DNA from: Endocarpon pusillum Z07020
Lineage: Eukaryota; Ascomycota; Eurotiomycetes; Verrucariales; Verrucariaceae
DNA: 64,000 bases
Direction: 5' to 3'
Assembly (NCBI RefSeq): GCF_000464535.1
Contig: NW_006916030.1
Location: 119,148 to 183,147 of the forward strand
Both the position numbers and the translations under genes were made by a program. The notes beneath the pieces are model-generated. The model made no database searches and was not told the origin of the DNA. It saw only the letters and a list, made by a program, of their open reading frames with translations. This document shows positions 54,418 through 64,000 of the stretch, in pieces. Within the stretch, counting starts at the first letter, position 1; each line of letters begins with the position of its first letter.

Positions 54418-56082
54418 TCAAACAAAATTCGCCGCCATCTCAAACACGTCCACCACTTGAGTTCTAAAAGCCTGCTGTAACTTCAAATCCTCCTTGTTGT
54501 CATCCCTGACGTCAAATGAGCCCGTCAAACACTTGACCACCGCGTCCCGATATTTCCTCCCCACGCGGGACTCGAGCCTCTTCTGCGCATGCTTGATCAG
54601 CTGTGATTGGATCGCGTAGCCATCCCTCGCGTGCGCGAACATGTTCTTCTCGAGCTTGATCGCCGGTTCCCACAGCCCGATCTCCAACAGCACCACCCCC
54701 AACGCGTAGATGTCGTGGATCTTGGAGAACATCTTCTCCGGCTCGCCCTGTCGCTCCGGGTGCCGGTAGATGTTCTCTGCCGGGAGGAAGTTGGCGGGTC
54801 CGGCGCTGAAGAAGGATTCCGGTCGTGAGAAGTTGAAGCCCATTACCCAGGGCTCGGTGAATTCGACTTCGCTGTTGGCCGAGGGGAAGAAGAGGATGTT
54901 TTCGCTGCGGAAGGATTCGTGGACCTACGGAGCAGTTCAGCTGTTTGGGTTCAAATCAGTGGCGTTGCTTACCCATTTCACCATGTGTAGCTGCGCGATG
55001 CAGCGCGCGAGATTCAGTGCCAGCCGGAATTTGTCTCCCAGCTCTGGCTTGGATTCGGAGCTGGATAGTAGACGGAGCAGACTGGTGGGTTGTGCGTCCG
55101 GTGTAGATGGCATTTCGAACACGAATCCAATGGACTTTTGCATGGGCATGAATTTCCATCCCACGCATCGAGGAATGCGGAAGACCTGCTCTTTTGGCTG
55201 GTGAAGTAGTTTTGCGAGATCATCGACCTTCTTCCGGGTACGACCATCGAGAACGTTGGAAGGGCACCTCGCTTCGGTCTCGTAATGGTGGCCTTCGTGC
55301 ACATAGGCGATTCCGTCCTTGGTCAAGGTCGCGAACTTGCCTTGGTTTGGCACCGGGGTGATGGGTTTCAGGTACTGGTTCCATGACGGATCGGTGAGCT
55401 CCAAACCCGATTGAACGTTCAAGGCATCCCATTGAGTCAGGCGCAGGGTTGCGTCGACATCGAAGCCCAGCTGTCGGGAGATCTCATCGCGTTGGAGGCG
55501 CTGCAGATGCTGCACATTGACACCCAGTTGCGATGCCAGACACCACAGTTTGATCTTTTCGTGGACGCGGTTGTTCTGGTCGCCGACTTCGTCCACGATT
55601 GCCTTGACTCTCTTCTTGTCCTGGAAGCTCCATCTGAAGAAATCGGGGATGCTGGGACTCTTGCTCCGCGGGGAAGGGACATGTGAGTTGGGTGTCAGGG
55701 TGCTGGCTAGCGAAAGGTTCGAGGTCTGGGAGGCAAGTCCGAAATTCTGCTCAGTGACACCATAACGTCGTTCGAGAAGGTCGCATCCTTCCTGTAGGAT
55801 TCCCTTCAACGGTCCCAGGAGTAGTTGGATCTGCTTTTGGATGTCTGGTTCGAATTGCTCAAAGAGAGTTTTGTTGCCATAGATGGGGGTTTCTGAAAAG
55901 AGTAAGCCGCGCAAAAGCCTGGTGCGAATGTTTTCGTCCGCGATCTTGCGGGATAGCTTTCGAGTGTCATCGTCGAACGCCCTGGAGTCTTGGATCAATT
56001 CATAGGTCCTTTCACCGAGCTTGAGCAATTGATCCAAAGCGGCCAGGCTGAGGCCAGCAATAGAGACGGGGTCGATCGCCAT
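54418..56082 (-). CDS. HeLo-domain protein with kinase-like (pseudokinase) C-terminus
   Basis: Two exons, 54973-56082 and 54418-54924, with a 48-nt intron (GTAAGC donor, CCGTAG acceptor), giving 538 aa. Residues 1-110 resemble the HeLo or prion-inhibition-and-propagation domain of fungal cell-death proteins (SIAGLSLAALDQLLKLGERTY, KLSRKIADENIRTRLLRGLL, LLERRYG). Residues about 250-538 are kinase-like. The catalytic loop reads VHESFRSENILFF, so the HRD Asp is Ser, and the DFG region reads MGFNFS. It should therefore be catalytically dead. The join WVHESFRSEN across the intron matches the family. By family it fits non-self recognition or regulated cell death; the specific role is inferred. Its start codon lies 3 bp from a 55-bp inverted-repeat arm and it diverges from the kinase-ankyrin gene. 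Confidence 0.83.
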
Positions 56083-56085
56083 GAG

Positions 56086-56392
56086 TGGCAGCAGGAAAGG
56101 GATACATCAACCACTCCGCCAAAAGGACAGCGCTTGTGGGTTTCGAACCACACACTTAATTGATGTACCCCTCACTGACTCGCCCAACCAACACAGGCGG
56201 CGTCCCGACGCCTTCGAACCCAATTGAGACTGAATATTGCTGAAGTGATACCGAATTCTGAACTGACTGAAACTGAAAATGCCGAAAATCTGATTTAGAG
56301 GGGGGTTCGAACTGCGGGCTGATGCCTTAAACCTGTGCCACAAGCGACTGTCCTTTTGGCGGGGTGGTTGATGTATCCCTTTTCTGCTGCCA
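56086..56392. repeat. Inverted repeat with 55-bp arms between divergent genes
   Basis: The left arm (56086-56139) and right arm (56338-56392) are near-perfect inverted copies (about three mismatches and one indel), enclosing about 200 bp. The left arm ends 3 bp from the HeLo start codon, so it is the HeLo 5' leader. The right arm reads into an ATG eight bases beyond it. The inner region carries TTCGAA words next to each arm. It could be a MITE or an inverted duplication of a promoter; no clear target duplication is seen. Confidence 0.85.
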
Positions 56393-56515
56393 GCGACCGA
56401 TGGGCCGAGGTGTCGGGACCCCTAGAACGGGATCGGCCAAGCCGTGATACAGGGATGGCCACCTTTAAGCTTTCGGGAAATTAATGGGGGGCCTTGGACA
56501 ACTTGTTGTCAATGA

Positions 56516-56860
56516 TCAGAGAAGAGGAGTGCCAATGGAGATGTTCAAGATGCAGAGAGTATTCTTCAGCCCCGGGAGGAACTCTTTCTGGAAGAGCTGG
56601 AAAGCTTCCGGAAAGTCTCGAGGCAAGCGTCACTTCGGCCGGAAGACTGCCATTGGACCCAATCTGCAAGCCACAAGCCATCACCAAATCAGCCCTTCCG
56701 GCCCCATCAGGCGACCGAGCCTGATCTAGCCTTCTTGTGGCCTGATGCTGAGCGCATGCTGGACACGGTTGACATGGACTCTGCTGAGCCTCAGCAATCT
56801 ATTGAACCACTGCTTGACAACTCTCATCCCAGCTCTGAGGGAGACGACGAACCCCATTAG
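56516..56860 (+). pseudogene. Coding-like 3' fragment without a start
   Basis: A frame of about 114 codons, open from the TGA before 56516 to TAG at 56858, has no early ATG yet reads like an ordinary acidic protein end (REELFLEELESFRKVSR, then LAFLWPDAERMLDTVDMD, ending GDDEPH). It may be the last exon of a lost gene or of an unrecognised spliced gene. I do not recognise the protein. Confidence 0.35.
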
Positions 56861-56975
56861 CCAACCGGCCTAGGAAGCTTTTCGGTACTTAGCCTTAAGC
56901 ACACGTCGTAGGACCAATCGCTGTCTTTAATCAGGACGAAGACTCTATGGGGGAAGCGGAGTGCACCATGCTGTT

Positions 56976-59900
56976 ATGGCCGCTCTGACGGTGAGAGGAT
57001 ATTTCCCGCCCCGTGTCTTTCATAACTCAATGCCTATTCTGATCCAGATCCTCCGCCGAGGCTGACACTTCCTTCTGCTAGATCCAAAGCATCGCCGAAA
57101 CCCTTGACTCGAACCTCTCATGGAACACCAAGCTGTCCAGAACACGAGTCTCCACTGTCGATGGCCTGGCTTGCACAGAAAGCTCCGATGCAGCTGTCCA
57201 AACCTTGGAGGGTGTTCTCCGTATGGTCAAGAGATTGAAGCTGAGGCAATGCCAATTCTCTGATATCGAAGAGCTGGAGCCCAAGGTAGGTGAAGGGGAG
57301 ACCTTTGTCGTCGATCGCTGCAAACTCAACGGGAAAGTGGTCGCGGTCAAGCACATCAAACTAGGAGACTACAATGTCGACCAGCGCGCATTCCACTGGC
57401 GTCTTCAGTCTGTTGTCCGCGAGATTTCTATCATGCACCATCAACCACTTGCTCAACACCCTCACATCCTTCAATTGCTTGGATACGGGTGGAAACTAGA
57501 AGGAAGCAGTCTCTTACCTTATATCGTCGTCGAATATGGGATTGGAGGTGACTTACGTTCATACCTTCAGAGCCATCCGCAATCATCTCTTAAATCCAAA
57601 ATCACTCACTGCGGCGACGTTGCCTGCGGGCTGATGGCTTTGCACCAATGCGGAATTGTTCACGGGGATCTGAAGCTCAACAATGTGATTATCTTCGAAT
57701 CGTGGGATCGCCCTTCAGGAACGATTGCCAAACTATGTGACTTTGGACATTCAATCCTGCTGGCAGTTGAAAATCCCAGTCAATTACGATATGTGGGCAC
57801 GACCTTGTGGGTATCACTAGTTCTAATGAAAATGGAGGTTGCTCACGTTCTTCCAGATACAACGCGCCAGAGGTGGCCAAGCAAAGGCACACTCCGATCG
57901 ACTGGGAGAACCTACACAAGTGCGACATCTGGTCGTACGGCCTTCTTGTATGGGAGATACTAGCAAACGGGGAGATCTACTTCAAGCGAAAGTGGCGGCA
58001 CGATCCCAATTTTGCTCGCACGACCAGGGAAGCACTTTCGGGGACCACGTTGGGTGATTCCAGGTGTCCGACGACAAGGGAAGAGGCCCAGGAAGAATCC
58101 ATTCAACCGGAAGAAGAGGGCGTTATGGGCACCTTCGACTCGAAACATTTACGGAATCTTGCTACGCAGTTTGTCAATACAATGCAGCTCCCCATTTTTG
58201 AGAAGGGCTGTCTCGGACCCCTTTTCAAACTCACGTTGCAAGAAGACCCGGCCCTGCGTCTTTCAGACCTGAACCGACTACCAATTGTCTCGGTGTGGAA
58301 CAAATCAGGTGCCAGCTCGCTTCAGCACAAGCTTGCTATGCACGTGGGCACCTCGGAATTCACTTTTGAGGTATAACACACACCTGGTCAAGCCGCGTCT
58401 CTACTGACAGCACTACAGATGTTCCAAGGGAGAGACATACCATGGGAACATCAGGTATCCATGCTCTCAGACTTCGAACGGGTTGCCAGTCTGCGCCAAG
58501 GTGGTGAGCAATCGACTGCTGCCGCCTTTCATGTCGCTTTATGTTACATTCTTGGATTCGGAACCAAAGTAGAATACTCCACCGCCACTCAATATCTCCG
58601 GAAAGCAGAAGAACAAGCACATCCGCTGGCCCAGCTATTTAGTCCCAAGCTCTTGAGCAGAATTTCCAATCTTCCCAACCCAGGACTTGTCGACTACACC
58701 AGCATTGTGCATAAGGGATTCCGTGCCAAGCGGTTCTTCAGCAGAAATACCAAAATCTCCTTGACCACGGGGCCCGCCAAATCAACAGACTGTGAACTAA
58801 GCGGGCTGGAGCTCGACACTGATGCTTCACAGCCCCGTAGTTTCGCTAACTTCCAGGATTTCCTCGCATGGCAGTTGGCCTTCATCCGGCTGAAGGGCGA
58901 TTTGACGCAATGGCAAGTCACAATTGGAACTGGGCCCAAGATGAACTTCTTAGAGTGTGCCATCGCGTTCGCCGACACAGCATTACTGTCACACCTGTTG
59001 AGCAATACCGATTCTGACTGGGATAGAATTGGGGCCTGGGGAGAAACACCGCTGGTGCAAGCCACAAGACGCGGTAGCGCCAAGATGGTCTTAAGGCTGT
59101 TGAATGCCTCCCACGATCCGGCCAGATGTGATGAATCTGGTGCCTCTGTGTATCACTGGCTGTTTTCGCTCACCGCGGACAGCGAGGAAGCCAATGTGGA
59201 TTCTGTTCTTACAACTCTTTTCCTTCACCCCCATGCTGCAGAGGCTATCGAGCGTGCGTGCACCACGCCATACGTGCTGCACGCTCAATGGCCGCTGCAA
59301 CTACTTGGGACACCACTGGCGTTCGCTGTGAGTAGCGGAAGTCTGAAGACAGTAGAAGCTCTCCTCCAGCACGGTGTCGATCCCAGAGCACCTGTATACG
59401 CCGCTGCCGAGGATGGTGTCCGATCGAAGTGGACAGCGCTTCACCTTGCCACCAAATATCACTTTCCCCAGATTCTTACTGCGCTGGTGCAAAAAGCAGA
59501 CGAGATTGTTAGATCTTCACACAACCCATTAAAAGAGCTTGGGATTTCCATGGCCAGGAATCCCTTCCGCAACCCGGAATGGAAAGGCAGAGAAATACCA
59601 GAGGCTCTCCTGGCCGAAGCTCTGCTGGAGTTTCCAGACTTACAGCTGCCTTGCGTGCTGGGACACATAACGACATTGGAGAGATATGGTATCCATGGTG
59701 GAGACTATAGACGAAGCATCGTTGACGTACTCGATATTCTCCCCTCGCGATGTCTAGAGTGGAGATGTTCAGATGGTCAGACAGCATTGATGCAGGCGAT
59801 CGACAACAACGACTACGATCTGGCATCCGTCCTGCTCGATCACAGCCCGCACCTGGCTTCTGCAGCGTTTAGAGACCCCACCGAAAAAGGAGCACATACC

Positions 59901-61706
59901 TACCCTTTCCACTTTGCGTGTCAGATTGCCTCCCGGTGCGACAGCGAGGAAACGACCGACATCGCGAGTCGAATCTTGCAACTTCATCCCGAAGCCGTGC
60001 GCGACAAAGACAGCAGACTGAGGACCGCCCTTCACATGAGTGTGACGGGGTCATCAAGCAGGGTGACCAAATTTCTTCTCTTCCACGAAGCGCCCAAGGA
60101 TGCTGAGGATATCGATGGCGCGTCCCCGTTGCACTATGCACGCTCTCTGGCCAACGTGGTAGCATTGCTTGATCACGGGGCTATGATCGACTATACCAAT
60201 AAGAAAGGCCTTGCTGCGATCCATCTCGCGGCTTCGATTGGGGCGGACGACATTGTTGCTGAGCTCGTCAAACGAGGGGCAAAGCTCGACCTTTCCAACA
60301 ATGATCTTGGAAGTCCACTTCATTGTGCGGTGATCAAGAAGAGCAAAGCGTGTGTGTACTCGCTAGTCCAAGGCAACGCTCCGATCAATGCTCGAGATCG
60401 CGACAACAACACCCCATTGATCTTAGCTACCCAAAGTGGGCGCAACGACATTGTACAGATTCTCCTGGAGCACGGTGCCGACGTCAGCCTGCAGAACAAT
60501 TCGCGAGTGACGCCACTCCGGGCTGCCGTTCTTACCAAGTCTCCCGCACTGGTGGAGAAGCTGCTTAATCACAATGTCTACCATCTTGCCCAGGAAACAT
60601 CGTCGCAAACCATCTTACATCTTGCCGCCGCGCAAGCAGATGCAGCCACAATCAGAGTTCTGTTGGATAAACTTCTTCACACTGGGGTGCTCAGCATCAA
60701 TGCGGTCAACGGCACCTTGCAGACTCCACTGCATGTGGCAGCACTGGCTGCTCGTGTTGGTATTGCGCAGGTCCTGCTCGAGTACAAGCCCAAGATCGAC
60801 ACGTTGGACGTTGATGGTGCCACGCCTTTGTTGGCCGCATGTCGAAGCAGCAAGCAAAGGGTGATTGATGCCAATGGAAATCGGACGGAGTTTGTCGACT
60901 TGCTCGTTGAGAAGGGAGCTGACCTTCGCGTATATGACTACAAAGAGCAGGGTGCCTGGGTGCTTGCTCGGGAATATCAGGACTTTAACCTGATGGCGTA
61001 TATCTTGGACAAACTCTCCCAAATGGATTGTCTGCATGATCATGTGACATACAAAGACCCAGTCGACCGCGAACTCATTGAGTGGGCGATCCAGCAGGAC
61101 GAATGGGATTTTGTGACCACCTGTCTCGGCACCGGTGCTATCGGCTCTAAGTTTCTCCCGCAATCCATGGCCAAGGAAAGCAGGACCAACATTGACAGAC
61201 TTTACGCGTATGCCAAGCGAGGAGATAAGGACATGGTGCAGTGGGTGTTGGAGGCGAGCAGAAACGGCTCGTTGTCCAACAGTACCGTGCATACTAGGAT
61301 CAGGTACACCGGGATGAGAAATATGTACAGGTACACCGAGACGAGAAATCTGTACCTTGAATTCCATGAATCCCTGGCACCGTCTGGCTCGACCATTCTT
61401 TTCGTCCCTCCTTCGTCCGCGCCACACCTAGCCAAAGATCTGGAGTCACCCCGGGTGAGCAACTTCTTAGATGGAATGCTTCGCAAGAGGAGTTCGACGC
61501 CGAAGCCCTCGTTGGAAATTGGAGAATGCAGTTCTAATCCTAGCGATCTGCTCTTGACCCCGACAAGTACGATGGACTCCTCGTCTCATTCTCCCAGTCG
61601 TTTACGGACGCCGTCGTTTGGGTCTTCGCTTGAGAATTTGCTGCAACGAGTTACACCTGGCGAAGTAAATCGAAGTAGCTTGGATTTGGGGCGTTTCTGG
61701 CCCTGA
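56976..61706 (+). CDS. Protein kinase - SEL1-like - ankyrin repeat protein
   Basis: Predicted four exons: 56976-56990, 57082-57806, 57857-58370 and 58419-61706, giving 1513 aa. The first tiny exon (MAALT) is the least certain. Kinase domain about residues 70-400: Lys95 (VAVKHIK), catalytic loop HGDLKLNN (199-206, HRD with Gly for Arg), intact CDFG (Asp225). The splice restores GTTLYNAPE, fixing intron 2 with a GTGGGT donor. Next come a SEL1-like stretch (ALCYILGFGTKVEYSTATQYL) and about a dozen ankyrin repeats from about 625 to 1265 (TPLILATQSGRNDIVQILLEH is typical). The tail is Ser-rich. Catalytic residues are present, so it is probably active. Fungal kinase-ankyrin proteins are commonly found with HeLo genes and are thought to act in non-self or stress sensing; the role here is inference. 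Confidence 0.85.
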
Positions 61707-61881
61707 TTGGCGTTTTCGAGGGGACTTGATCATTCTATCCCATGGAGTTCTCGGCTGCAAAGCCGGTGCATAACAAATATGCTGAGCACTTGTGCCTATA
61801 TGGCACTGCAAACACAGGGAGTACCAAACCACGAGACCACCTTTGGGTTATTAGTGGATGATGGAGGACGATGCAACGTGG

Positions 61882-61926
61882 TGATGCTGATGCTGATGCT
61901 GATGCTGATGCTGATGCTGTTGCTGT
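61882..61926. repeat. (GCTGAT)n hexanucleotide microsatellite
   Basis: About seven units, ending in GCTGTT. The GCTGTT/GCTGAT similarity to the big array at 761-1083 suggests a common bias for such hexamers. Confidence 0.9.
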
Positions 61927-62255
61927 ACTGCTTTGGAATCTTCGGGTAGTTGTTCTGCACATATCAGAGGTAGCCCACGCTATACATGACACACTTCGAT
62001 CTCCCAATGTTGTTGCTGCTCGTACACATCTTAGGACATACAGAGTCAGTCCTCTTCGTGCTTACCAGTGAATATCGTATGCATATCGCATCTTCCCCTC
62101 CACTCCCATAGCCCTAGCCCTAGCCTTACCATTCCAGCCCACCTCTGCCCCTGCTTATCGAATGACAATGTCCATAGACGAGGTCCCAAGATGACTAATC
62201 CGCCAATTGAAGCTCTGGTTCTCCGTCTCTTTTGAGGTCGACCTGTACGTAGCCT

Positions 62256-62812
62256 TATCCACCACTCTGTCGTAAAATTCGATCTTTTTTGATTGGTCAG
62301 TGCCAGCCACTAGATTAGCCATATCAGGTTAGTTCCCGCAGCCTTAACCTTAAATTTCTGACCCCCAAAGTGGCAGCAGGATAGGAATGTACCAATTGAT
62401 AGATACCAAATGACTCAAAAGCACCACCAAGAGGAGATATCAGGGCCAATTGATGCTATTGAAGCTGCTGCACTGGCTAAGAACTGCCCTTGACCCAAAA
62501 GAGCTCGAACTCAGAGACAGGCCGCGTAAAGCACTCCAGGAACTATCTACTAACACCCCTGATAATGCAAAAAAAGGACAAAAGGATATCCATCAGAGCC
62601 TATGATCTTGCAGTAAGTGTAAAATCTCAATCTGCCACAATTCACATTGCTGGGCTCATCAGTTACCCTCTCCATAACAGAGATAGCAAATTCTATTTAT
62701 TTTGGTGTTGTCACATCCTAATTAGGTTTACTGCATATTATAATAAGGTTCTCTTGGCACCCGCTCCGTTGACCAATCAAAAAAAGATCGAATTTTACCA
62801 CAGAGTGGTGTA
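62256..62812. mobile_element. 557-bp TIR element with TA flanks (Tc1/mariner-like, non-autonomous)
   Basis: Terminal inverted repeats of about 43 bp at 62256-62299 and 62770-62812 differ by a few bases and one T-run length change. TA flanks both outer ends, the target duplication of Tc1/mariner elements. The inside has no intact transposase; a short frame (MTQKHHQEEISGP) near 62410 stops after about 28 codons and could be a decayed remnant. It lies in the upstream region of the GH18 gene. Confidence 0.8.
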
Positions 62813-63278
62813 TACCGATGACCTGGATCAAATTGATCGTGGTACTTGGAAGAGATCGTCTCCGGACTCGACGATGGAGAGGCTTGCTTGCTCGTCGCAG
62901 AATTCATCATTCATGAGCGGAAATTCACGACGACTTTGTGTTGCACGCTCATAGTCGAGGAATTGAATACTTCTTGATGGACGTTGGCCTCCAAGTGAGA
63001 TCTGAACCTGGTCTATGAAGGAGGCATTGTTGTTCAGATCTGGGTTTTATTTCTGAGCTGTTCGCCCGTCTTGACATATGACAGTGTACTCTTGTACTTT
63101 TGTATTCTCTTCAATCTTCCCAACAGAGGGCCGAGCTGGCATTTCTACCACTTTGCCAACAGCTCCCAAGATCGAACAAAAGAGAAGGTGACCGACCATA
63201 TTGACGAAACATCCCAGCTCAACACTGGTGCGCTACAGTATCGCAGCAGTGAGCATCACCTCTCACCCCGACAACAAC

Positions 63279-64000
63279 ATGCCTCCCATCCCAGCTCAAA
63301 CCCGCCTCGGCCCACCGTTCCGCTCCACCGACGCCCGAATAATCATGTATCAACAGACGCACCACTCCCCCTCTGAACAGCCCGTCTCTCTCCTTCCCCT
63401 GCTGACCGCCCAACCCGAGCAGCCACCCGCAATCACGCACCTCATCCTCGCGGCCATCCACCTCAACGACTCCTCCCCCGAATCAACCACAGCATCCCCG
63501 TTCCTAACCCTAAACGACCACCCGCCAACCCATCCCCGCTTCACCCAACTCTGGGACGAAGTGCTCCTCCTCCAGGACTCCGGCGTCAAAGTAATGTGCA
63601 TGCTCGGCGGTGCTGCCCAGGGCAGTTTCACACGCCTGGACTACAGCGCCGAAGAACTAGCGCTTTTACCTCCATCGTTATCACCAGAAGACGAAGCAGA
63701 AGCAAGCTTGAATCCGGATTCCAATCCCAACCACAGCGACGACAGCCGGGGCCCGAGTCGAAGCCGAGGCCGAGGCCAGCATGGCGGCACCCTGCCCGCC
63801 CCCTCCAACTTCGAGCGCTTCTACACCCCTCTCCGCGACTTCCTGCGCTCGCGCAACCTCGACGGCATCGACCTCGACGTCGAAGAACCCACCTCCCTGC
63901 CGGGCATCATGCACCTGATCGACCGTCTGCGTCGCGATTTCGGCCCCTCTCCCTCTCCCTCCCCTCCAACCCCAGCCCCGTCCCCCAACCCAAGCTCCAA
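63279..64000 (+). CDS. GH18 chitinase/ENGase-like protein, 5' part (runs off the window)
   Basis: Open from ATG at 63279 (MPPIPAQTRLGPPFRSTDAR) to the window end without a stop, 240 codons seen. GH18 marks: the first strand IIMYQQTHHS, THLILAAIHLND (strand 2), VKVMCMLGGAAQGSF (SxGG-like strand 3) and LDGIDLDVEEP, the catalytic DxxDxDxE with Asp195, Asp198, Asp200 and acid Glu202. A hydrophilic insert of about 50 residues (SRGPSRSRGRGQHGG) sits between strand 3 and the catalytic strand. There is no signal peptide at this start, so it is probably intracellular or cell-wall associated by another route. Best described as a fungal GH18 hydrolase acting on chitin or N-glycan GlcNAc bonds. Confidence 0.85.
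   Translation, partial: MPPIPAQTRLGPPFRSTDARIIMYQQTHHSPSEQPVSLLPLLTAQPEQPPAITHLILAAIHLNDSSPESTTASPFLTLNDHPPTHPRFTQLWDEVLLLQDSGVKVMCMLGGAAQGSFTRLDYSAEELALLPPSLSPEDEAEASLNPDSNPNHSDDSRGPSRSRGRGQHGGTLPAPSNFERFYTPLRDFLRSRNLDGIDLDVEEPTSLPGIMHLIDRLRRDFGPSPSPSPPTPAPSPNPSS

Larger units (their letters stand above)
56083..56975. other. Divergent promoter region with inverted arms and a coding-like relic
   Basis: The 890 bp between the two divergent genes contain the inverted-repeat unit at 56086-56392 and a coding-like stretch at 56516-56860, both listed separately. The two genes' promoters must lie in this space. Confidence 0.6.
61707..63278. other. Intergenic with microsatellite and TIR element
   Basis: About 1.57 kb. 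It contains the (GCTGAT)n tract and the 557-bp TIR element, listed separately. No supported gene. A frame at 62490-62954 crosses the element's right end and so is not a conserved reading frame. Confidence 0.55.

Noticed and set aside
56130..56345. tRNA-like or SINE-like origin of the inverted-repeat unit (TTCGAA words beside each arm)
   Set aside because: GTGG-GTTTCGAA-CCAC can form a T-arm-like hairpin, but no full tRNA fold or A-box at the right distance is present.
62490..62954. 154-codon frame near the right end
   Set aside because: It runs across the right inverted repeat of the TIR element into flanking DNA, so it is accidental.

Overview
This 64 kb window looks like nuclear DNA of a filamentous ascomycete (Pezizomycotina). 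The evidence is: a dispersed 5S rRNA gene very close to the Neurospora type; genes with few, short GT-AG introns (46 to about 90 nt); and gene families typical of that group (Cyk3, Emi1, Zn2Cys6 regulator, GH16 and GH18 enzymes, HeLo-type and kinase-ankyrin proteins). Class is not determined; Eurotiomycetes or a neighbouring class is a guess.

Layout. 0-1.85 kb: simple repeats, including a hexanucleotide array of about 320 bp. 1.85-10 kb: MFS transporter (-), 5S rRNA (-), Emi1-type twin-CX9C protein (-), methyltransferase (+), and a basic nuclear-looking orphan (+). 10.8-14.1 kb: spliced kinase-fold protein with HFG in place of DFG (-). 14.1-18.1 kb: gene-poor, with a solo LTR and a possible small Cys-tailed gene. 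18.1-21.6 kb: Cyk3 cytokinesis protein (+). 23.4-26.7 kb: an orphan (-) and the first of three MGCG-start proteins (+). 28-30 kb: a spliced SDR (-) between 150-bp direct repeats, beside a mini palindromic element and an apparent gene relic. 31.6-41.1 kb: secreted GH16 (-), a large Telo_bind (POT1/Cdc13) protein with HELRDG repeats (+), and a DHA1-like MFS transporter (-). 42.4-47.5 kb: four small Ser-rich orphan genes (+). 47.5-51 kb: transposon debris and a Zn2Cys6 regulator (-). 51.7-61.7 kb: two more MGCG proteins (+), then a divergent pair made of a HeLo-pseudokinase (-) and a kinase-SEL1-ankyrin protein (+), separated by long inverted arms. 61.7-64 kb: a 557-bp TIR element and the 5' part of a GH18 gene (+).

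How the parts may work together. Most of the window is ordinary housekeeping and secreted or transport functions. The 51.7-61.7 kb block is the accessory region that stands out. It holds a HeLo-domain protein of the kind used in fungal cell death and non-self recognition, a receptor-like kinase-ankyrin protein transcribed away from it, and two proteins predicted to be tethered to membranes by N-terminal acylation (MGCG), one of which shares a Cys-rich C-terminal module with a third copy 25 kb away. Any functional link between these is inference.

Coding calls rest on reading frames, splice signals and motif recognition by eye. No database search was possible. Exon boundaries are predictions.
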